Shown here piece after piece: positions 1 to 8,434 of a stretch of DNA of 64,000 bases. The stretch comes from a gamma proteobacterium SS-5 (GTDB lineage: Bacteria > Pseudomonadota > Gammaproteobacteria > Chromatiales > Chromatiaceae), in contig CP032508.2 in assembly GCA_009497875.2 (NCBI GenBank), positions 62,001 through 126,000 of the forward strand. The letters are read 5' to 3'. The position numbers were made by a program, and so were the translations under genes. Numbering within the stretch: the stretch's first letter is position 1; each line of letters opens with the position of its first letter. The notes below the pieces were generated by a model. That model saw only the letters and a program-made list of their open reading frames with translations. It did not search any database and had not been told where the DNA came from.

Positions 1-723
1 CTGGTGAAGGGGGTGATGGCCATGCCGCCGGCCAGCCAGAACGTGGTGCTCAGCGGGGTGGGCTTTGACCTGCCGGCCGGTGAGACCCTGGGCATCATCG
101 GCCCCAGCGCGGCGGGCAAGTCGAGCCTGGCGCGGGTGATCCTGGGCCTGTGGCCGATCCGGGCCGGTGAGGTACGCCTGGACGGGGCCGATGTGACCCA
201 GTGGAACCGCAATGAGCTGGGGCCTTACATCGGCTATCTGCCGCAGGATATCGAGCTGTTCGATGGCAGCATCTCGGAGAACATCGCCCGCTTTGGCGAG
301 ATCGACCCCGAGCAGGTGGTCAACGCGGCGAAGATGGCCGGGGTGCATGAGATGATACTGCAACTGCCGGAGGGCTACGATACAGTAATCGGCATGGCCG
401 GGGGTGCCCTGTCCGGTGGCCAGCGCCAGCGCGTGGGCCTGGCCCGGGCCATCTATGGCCATCCTCGGCTGGTGGTGCTGGACGAGCCCAACTCCAACCT
501 GGACGAGAACGGCGAGCGCGCCCTGACCGCGGCCATCAAGTCCCTGAAGGAGCGTAAGGTAACCGTCATCCTCATCACCCACCGCACCAGTATCATCGAT
601 GTGGTGGACCGGCTGCTGGTGCTGCAGAACGGTCAGGGGGTGATGTACGGCCCCAAGCAGGAGGTGTTGCAGAAGCTGGCCGCCGCTACCCAGGCCAAGC
701 AGCCGCCGGCCCTGACCGCCTGA
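1..723 (+). CDS. Type I secretion ABC transporter ATPase domain (5' partial)
   Basis: Inner-membrane ATPase that would power one-step export of a protein from cytoplasm to cell surface. The reading frame is open at base 1, so only the last 240 residues are visible: the nucleotide-binding domain without its membrane domain. Visible motifs are Walker A GPSAAGKSS (about residue 34), Q-loop YLPQ (79), signature LSGGQRQR (137), Walker B LVVLDEP (157) and the H-loop His in ITHR (194). The pattern ending NSNLDENGE resembles the PrtD/LapB/SapD type of type I exporters. It is followed directly by an HlyD-like adaptor and a TolC-like channel, completing a tripartite machine. No substrate with RTX repeats lies in the window, so the cargo is unknown and may be upstream. 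Confidence 0.93.
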   Translation: MVKGVMAMPPASQNVVLSGVGFDLPAGETLGIIGPSAAGKSSLARVILGLWPIRAGEVRLDGADVTQWNRNELGPYIGYLPQDIELFDGSISENIARFGEIDPEQVVNAAKMAGVHEMILQLPEGYDTVIGMAGGALSGGQRQRVGLARAIYGHPRLVVLDEPNSNLDENGERALTAAIKSLKERKVTVILITHRTSIIDVVDRLLVLQNGQGVMYGPKQEVLQKLAAATQAKQPPALTA

Positions 724-756
724 TTGCCCGATTTCTACTTAGGATTGAACGCCTCC

Positions 757-2178
757 ATGTCACAAGCCCCGAAAGATACCGAGACCCCCCTGGCCAAGCC
801 CGCCGAGGGTGAGACCCAGATCCAGCCGCACAGCGCCAGGCCGCAGCCCGAGCCCGAGGCTGACGAGTTTGCCAATACCGGCGCGCCGGACTCCAACGAC
901 CGCAAGTACCGCCGCTTTGGCAACCTGGTGCTGCTGGTGATGCTGGGCGGCCTGGCCGCCTGGTCGGTCACCGCGCCGATCGACAGCGCCGTGCTGGCCA
1001 CCGGCCAGGTCAAGGTGGAATCCAACCGCAAGACGGTGCAGCACCTGGAGGGCGGCCTGGTCAGCGAGATCGCCGTCAGCGATGGGGATTACGTGGACAA
1101 GGGCCAGCTGCTGCTGAAGCTGGACGACGTACAATCCCGGGTGCAGCTGGACATAGTCCGCTGGCAGTTCTACAACGAGCAGACCAAGCTGGCCCGCCTG
1201 CAGGCGGAGCGGGATGGATTGGACAAAATCGAATTCCCCGAGGTGGCCGACCAGGACTTCGATCAGTCGGAACTGGACGACCTGCGCCAGCAGGAGACGC
1301 GCCTGTTCGACTTCCGCCAGAGGTCCATGCAGGGCGAGATCGACGTACTGGAGAACCGCATCGAACAGCTCGGCCAGCAGATCGAGGGCCTGGAGGCTGT
1401 GTCCCGCATCAAACAGGACCGTATCGTGCTGTCCAGCGATGAGATCGCCGAGTGGCAGAGCCTGTATGACCGCCAGCTGGCGGACAAGCAGCAGCTGCGC
1501 CAGATCGAGCACCAGAAGCTGTCCCTTGAGGGCGAGGTGGCCCAGCACAAGGCCGACATCGCCCGCCTGAAGATCCAGATCGGCGAGGCCAAGTCGCAGA
1601 TCCTGCTGCTCAAACAGCAGTTTCTCACCGATGTGCTGGCCCAGCTGCGCGAGAGCCTGGCCGCCCTGGCGGACTTCCGCGTGCGCATGATCTCGCTCAG
1701 CGACCGGGTCGAGCGCACCACCATCACGGCACCGGACAGCGGCCTGGTGGTGGGCATGGACATACATACCCTGGGCGCGGTGATCTCACCCGGCACGCCG
1801 ATCATGCACATAGTGCCCCAGTCGCAGAAGTTCGTGGTGGACGCCCGCATCGAGACCACGGACATCGACCGGGTGTTTCCCAAGCAACCGGCGGATATCC
1901 GCTTTTCCGCCTTTGACATGACCGATACGCCGGTGATCGAGGGCGAGGTGCAGCGGGTCTCCGCCGATAGCCTGGTGGACGAACACAGCGGCGTGCCGTA
2001 CTATGAGGTCAAGGTGCTGGTCACCGGAACAGGCATGCAACAGATGCAGGAATACAACCTGGAACTCATGTCCGGCATGCCCGCCGAGGTGATGATCAAG
2101 GCCGGGGCCCGTACCTTCGCCCAGTACCTGGTTCAACCCATCAGCAACATGTTTGCCCGCGCCTTCAAAGAGGAGTAA
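757..2178 (+). CDS. HlyD-family type I secretion periplasmic adaptor
   Basis: Membrane-fusion adaptor linking the ABC exporter to the outer-membrane channel. The 473-residue protein has a Pro/Glu-rich cytoplasmic N-terminus and one membrane segment (about 54-71). A barrel-sandwich half follows around 92-123 (TVQHLEGGLVSEI), then a long Gln/Glu/Leu-rich coiled coil (about 125-300). The second half-motif is at about 316-355 (TITAPDSGLVVGMD), and a beta-barrel region ends the protein. I chose the ATG at 757, preceded by AGGA at 741. An in-frame TTG at 724, directly after the previous stop, is possible but has no good ribosome site. It lies 33 bases after the ATPase gene and 3 bases before the channel gene, so the three are one operon. 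Confidence 0.92.
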   Translation: MSQAPKDTETPLAKPAEGETQIQPHSARPQPEPEADEFANTGAPDSNDRKYRRFGNLVLLVMLGGLAAWSVTAPIDSAVLATGQVKVESNRKTVQHLEGGLVSEIAVSDGDYVDKGQLLLKLDDVQSRVQLDIVRWQFYNEQTKLARLQAERDGLDKIEFPEVADQDFDQSELDDLRQQETRLFDFRQRSMQGEIDVLENRIEQLGQQIEGLEAVSRIKQDRIVLSSDEIAEWQSLYDRQLADKQQLRQIEHQKLSLEGEVAQHKADIARLKIQIGEAKSQILLLKQQFLTDVLAQLRESLAALADFRVRMISLSDRVERTTITAPDSGLVVGMDIHTLGAVISPGTPIMHIVPQSQKFVVDARIETTDIDRVFPKQPADIRFSAFDMTDTPVIEGEVQRVSADSLVDEHSGVPYYEVKVLVTGTGMQQMQEYNLELMSGMPAEVMIKAGARTFAQYLVQPISNMFARAFKEE

Positions 2179-2181
2179 GCC

Positions 2182-3495
2182 ATGTCCTTTCTGAGCGCGC
2201 CCCTGCGCCGCCCCCTGCTGCTTTGCTGCCTGTGCCTGCTGCCCGGCCTGGGGCAGGCCCAGGTCGGTCTGGCCGACGCCTTCCTGCTATCGCTGGACAA
2301 CGATGCCCGCCTCTCCGCCGCCCGGCAGCGTAACCGAGCTACCGCCGAGGGCATAGACCAGGCCAGGGCGCAGATGCTGCCCAACATGGGCCTGTCCGCC
2401 AGCTATACCTCGGCGGACTACGAGCAGCGCGGGGTGGAAACACCCATCGAGAGCAGCAACATCAATCTCAACATCAGCCAGCCGGTATTCGACAAGCGAC
2501 TGTTCTCCAGCTACGAACGGGCCAAGCTGAGCAAGGGCTCGGCCGATATCGAGCTGGAGGGCGAGCGCCAATCCCTGGCCCTGGGGGTGGCCGAGGCCTA
2601 TCTGGCGATCCTGCTGGCAGACAGGCAGCTGGCCCTGTATCAGGCCGAGACCAAGCGCTACAAACAGGAGGCGGTGAAGGTATCCGCCGCCCTGGAACTG
2701 GGCCTGGCGAGCAAGGCCGATCTGCTCGACGCCAAGGCACGCAACGAGGAGGTCATGTCCCAGGTGACCAGCGCCCAGCGCCAGCTGGAACAGCAGCGCC
2801 TGGCCCTGCAACGACGGGTGGGCAGGCTGTTCAGCACCCAGGAACTCAAGACCCTGCCGGAATTCACCTACCGGCCGCCGGTGTTCGATGCCGAGGACTG
2901 GGTGGAGCGGGTGGCACGGCAAAACGTGAATGCCCGCCTGGCCGGTAGCGAGGTGCGGGTGGCCGACAGCAGCGTCAAGGTGGAGCGTGCCGACCACTTC
3001 CCCAAGCTCAGCCTGCAGGCGCGGGTAAGTGATTCGTCCAACGATGATTACTCCATCCAAAGCGGGCCGGACGCCCGTATCACCCTGGCCCTGGAAGTGC
3101 CTATCTACCGAGGCGGCTACACCAACTCACGGGTGCGCCAGGCCCTGGCGGAGAAGAATCAGGCCAGCGAGCGCCTGCGCGATGCCCACGAGCAGGCCCT
3201 GCTGGAGGCCCAGCAGGTGCTGCTGACCCTGGACTCCGGACGGGCCCGGATCCGTTTCCTGCGCTCGGCGGTCAAGGCCCGGCAAAGCTCCCTGGAAGCG
3301 GCCGAAGAATCGCGCAAGCTTGGGCTCAAGGACCTGGTCTATGTGCTGGACGCCCAGGCCAACCTGTACCAGACCCGGCGCGAACTCAATACCGCCATCC
3401 ACGAACACCTGCTCAACCGCGCCTATCTCTACTCCCTGGCCGGCGAACTGAGCGAAGAGACCCTGGCACAGCTGGATCGCCTGCTGGTGAAGTGA
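2182..3495 (+). CDS. TolC-family outer-membrane channel of the type I secretion system
   Basis: Outer-membrane efflux channel, 437 residues, with a Sec signal peptide ending at about GLGQA (residue 26). The rest is dominated by long Gln/Glu/Ala-rich amphipathic helices with two internal repeats, as in the TolC alpha-barrel. The start ATG has a strong AGGAG at 2171, inside the last codons of the adaptor gene, which supports coupled translation. The TolC family (OEP domain) forms trimeric channels that dock with HlyD-type adaptors. As third gene of the operon it is probably dedicated to this exporter rather than a housekeeping TolC. Confidence 0.9.
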   Translation: MSFLSAPLRRPLLLCCLCLLPGLGQAQVGLADAFLLSLDNDARLSAARQRNRATAEGIDQARAQMLPNMGLSASYTSADYEQRGVETPIESSNINLNISQPVFDKRLFSSYERAKLSKGSADIELEGERQSLALGVAEAYLAILLADRQLALYQAETKRYKQEAVKVSAALELGLASKADLLDAKARNEEVMSQVTSAQRQLEQQRLALQRRVGRLFSTQELKTLPEFTYRPPVFDAEDWVERVARQNVNARLAGSEVRVADSSVKVERADHFPKLSLQARVSDSSNDDYSIQSGPDARITLALEVPIYRGGYTNSRVRQALAEKNQASERLRDAHEQALLEAQQVLLTLDSGRARIRFLRSAVKARQSSLEAAEESRKLGLKDLVYVLDAQANLYQTRRELNTAIHEHLLNRAYLYSLAGELSEETLAQLDRLLVK

Positions 3496-3499
3496 CATT

Positions 3500-3645
3500 A
3501 GCCGTCAGCTGTCAGCCATCAGCGGCCAGCTATGTGGCGTGTTGGGTGTGCTGACCTGATCTGCTCCCCCTCTCCCCAACCCCTCTCCCCAAAGGGGCGA
3601 GGGGCTTAACTTAGGCTGACAGCTGGCAGCTGATGGCTGGCAGCT
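3500..3645. repeat. Inverted repeat pair between tolC-like gene and sapC-like gene
   Basis: Two arms built from the words CAGCTGTCAGCCATCAGC and GGCCAGCT face each other at about 3502-3532 and 3610-3645. Between them is a C-rich palindromic block, ACCCCTCTCCCC AAA GGGGCGAGGGG (about 3576-3604). Related single arms occur near 31455-31480 and 36970-36993. The whole segment could fold into a long hairpin in the transcript between the exporter genes and the SapC-family gene. It looks like a dispersed non-coding element rather than a dedicated terminator, since no T-tract follows. Confidence 0.6.
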
Positions 3646-3662
3646 TCAAATCGGAGACCCCC

Positions 3663-4451
3663 ATGGCCAACTACAGCGTAATTTCCAAAGAACAACATGC
3701 CGACAAGGGCTGGCGGCGCTATTCCAGCTACGCCTTTGCCGCCGGTGACAACCTGGCACCCCTGGTGATGCAGGAGCTGCCACGGGCGGCGATGACCCTG
3801 CCCATTGGCTTCATCCAGGTAGAGGAGCACTTTGTGCCGGTGGCGGTGCAGGGTCTGGCCCAGGGCAAGAACCTGTTCGTTGCCGCCGATGGCCGCTGGC
3901 TGGCGGGCTACATCCCCGCCGCCTACCGCGCCTACCCGTTCAAGCTGGCGCGTACCGAAACCGATCAGCAGGTGCTGTGCATCGATGAAGACAGTGGCCT
4001 GATCTGCGCCCAGGGCGAGGGCGAGGCCTTTTTCGACGCCGAGGGCAAGGCCAGCCAGGCGGTAAGCGATGTGCTGAACTTCATCAGCCAGGTGGAGGCC
4101 AACCGCCAGGCCACCCAGACCCTGTGCGACCGGCTGGCCGAGCAGGGGTTGTTTCAGCCCTGGCCGATCAAGATCAAGCTGGCCGAGGGCGAACGCGATA
4201 TCGGCGGCCTGTTCCGCATCGACGAGGCCCGGCTCAATAGCCTGGAGCCTGAGCAGTTCGAGGCCGTGCGCAAGGCCGGTGGTCTGCCCCTGATCTACTG
4301 CCAGCTGCTGTCCATGCAGCACCTGGCTATCCTCGGCAAACTGGCCGAGGCCCACGCCAAGGCCAGCCAGCCCCTGCCCCAGACCGCGCAAGGCGAGCTG
4401 GATCTGGAGTTTCTCAACCAGAGCGACACCATCAACTTCAGTGGGCTATGA
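3663..4451 (+). CDS. SapC family protein
   Basis: A 262-residue soluble protein with the SapC family layout (PF07277): an N-terminal HFVPVAVQGLAQ-like stretch, then WLAGYIPAAYRAYPFKLAR, then VLCIDEDSGLI. The family is named after SapC of the Campylobacter fetus S-layer locus, where it sits with type I secretion genes sapDEF; its biochemical role is not established. Here it also directly follows a type I secretion operon, so a role in surface-layer or adhesin export is a reasonable inference. The start ATG at 3663 has GGAGA six bases upstream. The in-frame start at 3633 lies inside a dispersed repeat and was rejected. Confidence 0.85.
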   Translation: MANYSVISKEQHADKGWRRYSSYAFAAGDNLAPLVMQELPRAAMTLPIGFIQVEEHFVPVAVQGLAQGKNLFVAADGRWLAGYIPAAYRAYPFKLARTETDQQVLCIDEDSGLICAQGEGEAFFDAEGKASQAVSDVLNFISQVEANRQATQTLCDRLAEQGLFQPWPIKIKLAEGERDIGGLFRIDEARLNSLEPEQFEAVRKAGGLPLIYCQLLSMQHLAILGKLAEAHAKASQPLPQTAQGELDLEFLNQSDTINFSGL

Positions 4452-4678
4452 ATCGGAGGACAGAGGACAGAGACGGGAGACGGTTGTTGCTCTTGAACCA
4501 ATTTAACCGAAGGGAGTTTGATGGGTAGAGAATTGGCCTCCCCCTTTGCAAAAGGGGGATTTGACGCTCTTTCCTTGGAGATGAGCCTGGGTGAGTAGTT
4601 GGATTTATCGAATATTTATCGCTCAAGCCGATTTATGCCCTGCGCCCTCTGCGTCCTGCCTTTTCCCCTCCGGCTTGT

Positions 4679-5212
4679 TCAGCCCTGGTCTTTTGTGGCG
4701 CTCTGTTCCAGGCGTTGCAGGATCTCGCGGGTAACTGACGTGGCCGGGCGTTTCTCCGTAATGATGGTGATGTCCGCCAGCTCGCGGTACAGGGGGTCAC
4801 GCTGCTGGAACAGGGTCCTGAGCCGTGCCTGCGGGTCCGGCGTCTGTAGCAGGGGCCGGTTCTTGTCGTGGCGGGTGCGCTCGAACTGCTGCTCCGGGGT
4901 GCAGTAGAGATACACCACCCGGCCCCGGCCACTGAGGTGACGGCGGTTGTCGGCATCCAGCACCACGCCGCCGCCGGTGGCCAGCACCACCCCCTCCCGC
5001 CGACTGAGTTCCTCGATCATGTCACGCTCGCGCTGGCGAAAACCGGCCTCCCCCTCAAACTCGAAGATGGTGGGTATGTCCACCCCGGTTCGGTGCTGCA
5101 ACTCGTGGTCGCTATCGACAAACTGCATGCCCAAGCGGGCGGCCAGCTGTCGGCCTATGGTGGTCTTGCCGGCACCCATGGGGCCGATAAGAAAGAGGTT
5201 TTGCTGTTTCAC
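4679..5212 (-). CDS. aroK: Shikimate kinase AroK
   Basis: Phosphorylates shikimate to shikimate-3-phosphate with ATP in the pathway to chorismate and aromatic amino acids; cytoplasmic. The 177-residue length matches the family. Visible motifs are the P-loop GPMGAGKTT near the N-terminus (about residue 11), the substrate-binding DSDHEL (about 34), the FR motif in EAGFRQRE, and the GGGVV shikimate-binding loop (about 79). The lid arginine lies in KNRPLL. It usually precedes aroB, but here no aroB follows: the gene stands alone and points towards the SapC gene. Confidence 0.95.
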   Translation of the reverse strand: MKQQNLFLIGPMGAGKTTIGRQLAARLGMQFVDSDHELQHRTGVDIPTIFEFEGEAGFRQRERDMIEELSRREGVVLATGGGVVLDADNRRHLSGRGRVVYLYCTPEQQFERTRHDKNRPLLQTPDPQARLRTLFQQRDPLYRELADITIITEKRPATSVTREILQRLEQSATKDQG

Positions 5213-5320
5213 GCTACTGTTACTCGCTGTAAGGGGTCAGTGTACTGCCCCTCGGCCTAAACCGGAACGGCCGGAATCAAAGAAGGACGCAAAGAAGCGC
5301 GCAGACCGCAGAATTGAATC

Positions 5321-5640
5321 CATGAACCTAAAAAGAACATTTGGCCACAGAGCCACAGAGCACACAGAGAAAAAATCAATGAGTTAGAAAGCGAACATTC
5401 AACACCTTCTAGGTGAGTCTGGTCTGATGTGTAACTCTTTGAAACAACTCTGTGATCTCGGCTCTGGCTCCAGGCTTCGCTCTACCTCCTCCGTCCCTGG
5501 AGTCGTCGGCTCTGGCTCCAGGCTTCGCTCTACCTCCTCCGTCGGGCCTACAGGGAGGTAGGTCATGCCAAACCGATGACTGGATCATCGGTGGCCCTGG
5601 AGTCGTCTGTGTCTCTGTGGCTTAACTGAGGAATATAGGA
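5321..5640 (-). repeat. Dispersed repeat family A, copy 1, carrying two nested family B units
   Basis: Family A is an element of about 170 bases. One end reads CCTAAAAAGAACATTTGG then CCACAGAGCCACAGAG; the other reads CTGTGTCTCTGTGGC then TTAACTGAGGAATATAGG. The GCCACAGAGNCACAGAG words form subterminal inverted repeats. Other copies are at 17904, 25175, 36699 and 50864. In this copy the body is interrupted between GATC and TCTGTG by two adjoining B units: 5458-5505 (48 bases) and 5506-5605 (100 bases). Each ends in CCCTGGAGTCG on this strand. The 48-base unit matches the reverse complement of the unit at 36733-36780 with one mismatch. Confidence 0.85.
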
Positions 5641-5769
5641 TGAAGTGCCGATTATCGCAGATCAAACAGCCCGGTTTCAGCTAATGAGCGCATTTCAAGG
5701 AATCAGCTGTCGAAGCGCTGCCCTGAGCCTGCCCCAAAACAAACCGCTCGCTGAGCGAAGCCGAAGCAC

Positions 5770-5793
5770 AAAAAAGGGGCGCCGCAGCGCCCC
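5770..5793 (-). terminator. Rho-independent terminator of the fcc operon
   Basis: Read on the minus strand, the stem GGGGCGCTGCGGCGCCCC (5793-5776) is followed at once by six T (5775-5770). It lies about 27 bases beyond the fccB stop codon. A smaller stem, CCTATAGCAATAGG (about 5798-5811), sits between the gene and the terminator. Confidence 0.9.
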
Positions 5794-5819
5794 AAACCTA
5801 TTGCTATAGGCTTTTATTA

Positions 5820-7115
5820 TCAGCCGAAGCTGTCATGCACTATGTTTTTGTACCAGGAATAGGCGTACTGCACCTCACGGGCGCGCATGGCGTCTGTGGT
5901 CTTGCCGTAGGGCGGGGTGAGGCCACCGGCTCCCTGCACGCCTGAGATCTTGCCGTCGGCATAGCGGTACACGGCGGCTACCGAGATACCGTCATCGGGG
6001 GCGATGATGGAGTAGCAGGTGTTGACATAGGCCGGGTCCGGGGCCTCCTGGCCGTTGAGCAGGGCCACCACGGCGGCGGCGCAGACCTTGCCCTGGGAGT
6101 TGGCGGAGTAGCCGGACTTGGACATGGGTGAGGCGATGGAGGCATCACCAATGACATGCACGCCGGCCTTGACGCTGGACTCAAAGGTCTTCTGGTTGAC
6201 CGGGCACCAGCCCTTGTCGTTGGCCAGGCCTGAGTCCAGCGCGATCTTGCCGGCCTTCTGCGGCGGGATCAGGTTGAGCACATCGGCCTTGATTTCGTCA
6301 AAGGCGGTGGTCACGGTCTTGTTGGCCGCATTGATGGCGGTGACCTTGTTGTCATCGGCCCCCTCCGGGGTGCCACGCCACTCGATCATGTCGCCGTAGT
6401 GCTTCTTCCAACCGGCGGTGAACAGGCCCATCTTGGAGAACTTGGCCTTGGGGTCGAGGATGATGATCTTCGATTTGGGCTTGTGGTTCTTCAGATAGAG
6501 GGCCATCTGCGCGGCGCGCTCATAGGGCCCTGGCGGGCAGCGGAAGGGGTTGGGCGGGGCGACCATGACGACCACGCCGCCGTCTTTCATGTCCACCAGC
6601 TGCTTGCGCAGCAGGGCGGTCTGCGGTCCGGCCTTCCAGGCGTGGGGCACGGGGCCTTCGGAGGCCTCCTTGCTGTAGCCCTCATAGGCATCGTACATCA
6701 GGCTGATACCGGGGGAGACCACGCAGCGGTCGAAGGGGAAGTTGCCCTGATCGGTAACCACCTGCTTTTTATCGGCATCTACCTTGCTGGCCATGGCCTT
6801 GACCACCTTGATACCGTGCTTCTTCAGGCCATCGTAGCTGACGCTGATCTGTTCCATGGTGCGCACGCCGGCCAGTACCTCGTTGCTCAGGTAGCAGGTG
6901 TGGTAGATCGGATTGGGTTCGATCAGGGTAACCTCTATGCTGGGGTCTGCCATGCGGATGTATTTGGCGGCGGTGGCACCGCCGGTGCCGCCACCAACGA
7001 CCACGACCTTTTTCGCCGCGCCGCCTATGGCGAAGGGGCTGAAACCCATAGTGGCGGCCGCCGCAGTGGCGCCACCGGTCAATTTGATAAAGTCTCTACG
7101 ACTGAAATTACTCAT
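5820..7115 (-). CDS. fccB: Flavocytochrome c sulfide dehydrogenase, flavoprotein subunit
   Basis: Periplasmic FAD subunit that oxidises sulfide, 431 residues. It has a twin-arginine signal (SRRDFIKL, residues 5-12) and an FAD-binding dinucleotide motif [14 protein letters not shown] (37-50). Cys74 in YHTCYLSN is at the position where FccB of Allochromatium binds FAD covalently. Cys193 (FRCPPGP) and Cys367 (NTCYS) match the redox-active disulfide pair of the family. The ATG at 7115 is used because it starts the Tat signal and has AAGGGGGAGA just upstream; a longer frame to 7169 only adds a tail overlapping fccA. It lies 10 bases after fccA and ends at a terminator, so it is the last gene of the operon. 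Confidence 0.96.
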   Translation of the reverse strand: MSNFSRRDFIKLTGGATAAAATMGFSPFAIGGAAKKVVVVGGGTGGATAAKYIRMADPSIEVTLIEPNPIYHTCYLSNEVLAGVRTMEQISVSYDGLKKHGIKVVKAMASKVDADKKQVVTDQGNFPFDRCVVSPGISLMYDAYEGYSKEASEGPVPHAWKAGPQTALLRKQLVDMKDGGVVVMVAPPNPFRCPPGPYERAAQMALYLKNHKPKSKIIILDPKAKFSKMGLFTAGWKKHYGDMIEWRGTPEGADDNKVTAINAANKTVTTAFDEIKADVLNLIPPQKAGKIALDSGLANDKGWCPVNQKTFESSVKAGVHVIGDASIASPMSKSGYSANSQGKVCAAAVVALLNGQEAPDPAYVNTCYSIIAPDDGISVAAVYRYADGKISGVQGAGGLTPPYGKTTDAMRAREVQYAYSWYKNIVHDSFG

Positions 7116-7125
7116 TATCTCCCCC

Positions 7126-7710
7126 TTATTTCTGGCTGGCGTAGAAGTGCAGTAGCTGCTCTGCGGCACCCTTTCCGGCCCGTTTTTGCATCTTTTCTAC
7201 CTGACGCTTCATCTTCTTCGGCATCTCACGCGCACCGCTCATGAAGTCCTCCATGGCATAGACCATGTAAGGCGTCCACTGACCGGCCAGGATGCCGCCA
7301 TCCTCGGCCGAACGGCCGCCGTCTTCGTGGCACTTTTCGCAATAGCGCTCATGCACCTTGCCTCCCTTGTCCGCCAGGGCGGGGTCAAAGGGCTGATCGG
7401 CCGGTTGGAACTTCTGCCCGGCGAAGTATTCCGCCATGGCGGCAATTTCATCCTCGCTGTAGCCCTTGGCCAGACGCCCCATGATGGTGGAGGGACGGGA
7501 GTCGTCCTTGTAGGTGGTCATGGCATCGATGAATACCTCGGTATCCATGCCGGCAATGGTCGGGCTGGCCGGGCCCACACTGTTGCCGTTGGTGCCGTGA
7601 CAGCCGGCACAGGTGTTGCCCAGCATGGCACCGCTGGGAGCGGCAAAGGTGGCGCCGCTCAACGCCAGACTGCACGCCAGCAGCGTGCCCTTGAGTTTCA
7701 ATTTCTGCAT
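7126..7710 (-). CDS. fccA: Flavocytochrome c sulfide dehydrogenase, diheme cytochrome subunit
   Basis: Periplasmic diheme cytochrome that takes electrons from FccB, 194 residues. A Sec signal peptide ends near ATFAA (residue 24). Heme sites are CAGCH (34-38) and CEKCH (124-128), in two cytochrome c domains of similar size, as expected for FccA. The ATG at 7710 has GGAGGAT upstream; the frame continues upstream but without signal-peptide character. It sits between the NapC-like gene and fccB on the same strand. FccA normally hands electrons to soluble cytochromes. Confidence 0.95.
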   Translation of the reverse strand: MQKLKLKGTLLACSLALSGATFAAPSGAMLGNTCAGCHGTNGNSVGPASPTIAGMDTEVFIDAMTTYKDDSRPSTIMGRLAKGYSEDEIAAMAEYFAGQKFQPADQPFDPALADKGGKVHERYCEKCHEDGGRSAEDGGILAGQWTPYMVYAMEDFMSGAREMPKKMKRQVEKMQKRAGKGAAEQLLHFYASQK

Positions 7711-7864
7711 CAGAGATCCTCCGCTTGGTTTTATTGACGCATTTATGGGCGGGATAACCTCCCGCAACTTATCATCCCATCCCTGTGGAAATCCTCTGAT
7801 CGCTGCGCGCCATATCCCCCGGGTGATTGCCAGGGTCGGGGAACGATCAGTTAAATCTGTAGCC

Positions 7865-8434
7865 TCAGCCCTTGCTGCCATCCGTTGCCGCAGGCTCCGG
7901 CTCGGGTTCCGGCTCGTAGGGCATGTAGTGGGCCACGCCCTTGTGGCAATCGATACAGGTCTCGCCCGCCTCCATGCCCCTGGGGTGCTTGCGCCGGGCG
8001 GAGCGCCCCTGGGCGCTCAGGTCCATGTTCTCGAAGGCGTGGCAGCTGCGGCACTCGCGGGAGTCGTTGGCCTTCATCCGGTCCCAGACGGCATTGGCCA
8101 TGTCCCAGCGGTGCGCCTCGTATTTCTCGGAGGTATCCACCGTGCCCATGATTTCATGATAGACATCCTTGGCCGCCAGCAGCTTGGCCTTGACCTTGGG
8201 GAAGAAGGCCTTGGGTACATGGCAATCGGCACAGGTGGCCTGCACGCCGGAGGCGCTCTTGAAATGGGCGGTTTCCTGATATTCCTCCAGATTCACCTTC
8301 ATCGAGTGACAGGAGGTGCAGAATTCCATCTGGTTGGTGACGGCGAAAAAGCCGTTCACCCCGGCCAGGGAGACCATGCCGAAGACAAAGATGGCCACGG
8401 CAAAGATGAACTTGGCGGATAGGAGAAACTTCAT
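7865..8434 (-). CDS. NapC/NirT-family tetraheme cytochrome c
   Basis: A membrane-anchored multiheme cytochrome of 189 residues. It has one N-terminal membrane anchor (about 6-28) and four heme sites: CTSCH (39), CADCH (68), CRSCH (128) and CIDCH (160). The NapC/NirT family moves electrons between the quinone pool and periplasmic redox enzymes. The acidic, proline-rich tail (PEPEPEP near residue 175) is unusual and may be a linker. I chose the ATG at 8434, where the anchor starts. It is the first gene of the transcription unit with fccA and fccB, 154 bases before fccA. This suggests, but does not prove, that sulfide electrons can reach or leave the quinone pool through it. Confidence 0.88.
   Translation of the reverse strand: MKFLLSAKFIFAVAIFVFGMVSLAGVNGFFAVTNQMEFCTSCHSMKVNLEEYQETAHFKSASGVQATCADCHVPKAFFPKVKAKLLAAKDVYHEIMGTVDTSEKYEAHRWDMANAVWDRMKANDSRECRSCHAFENMDLSAQGRSARRKHPRGMEAGETCIDCHKGVAHYMPYEPEPEPEPAATDGSKG

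Larger units (their letters stand above)
5213..5820. other. Gene-free stretch between aroK and fccB, filled with dispersed repeats
   Basis: About 600 bases with no credible gene. From the aroK side it holds a short GCAGA-type microrepeat (about 5283-5315), the largest copy of the nested repeat described separately (5321-5640), and a piece of a dispersed sequence with inverted words GCCCTGAGCCTG and CTCGCTGAGCGAAGC (about 5705-5762). The rho-independent terminator of the fcc operon follows (5770-5793). Open frames here are short and made of repeat words. Confidence 0.8.
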
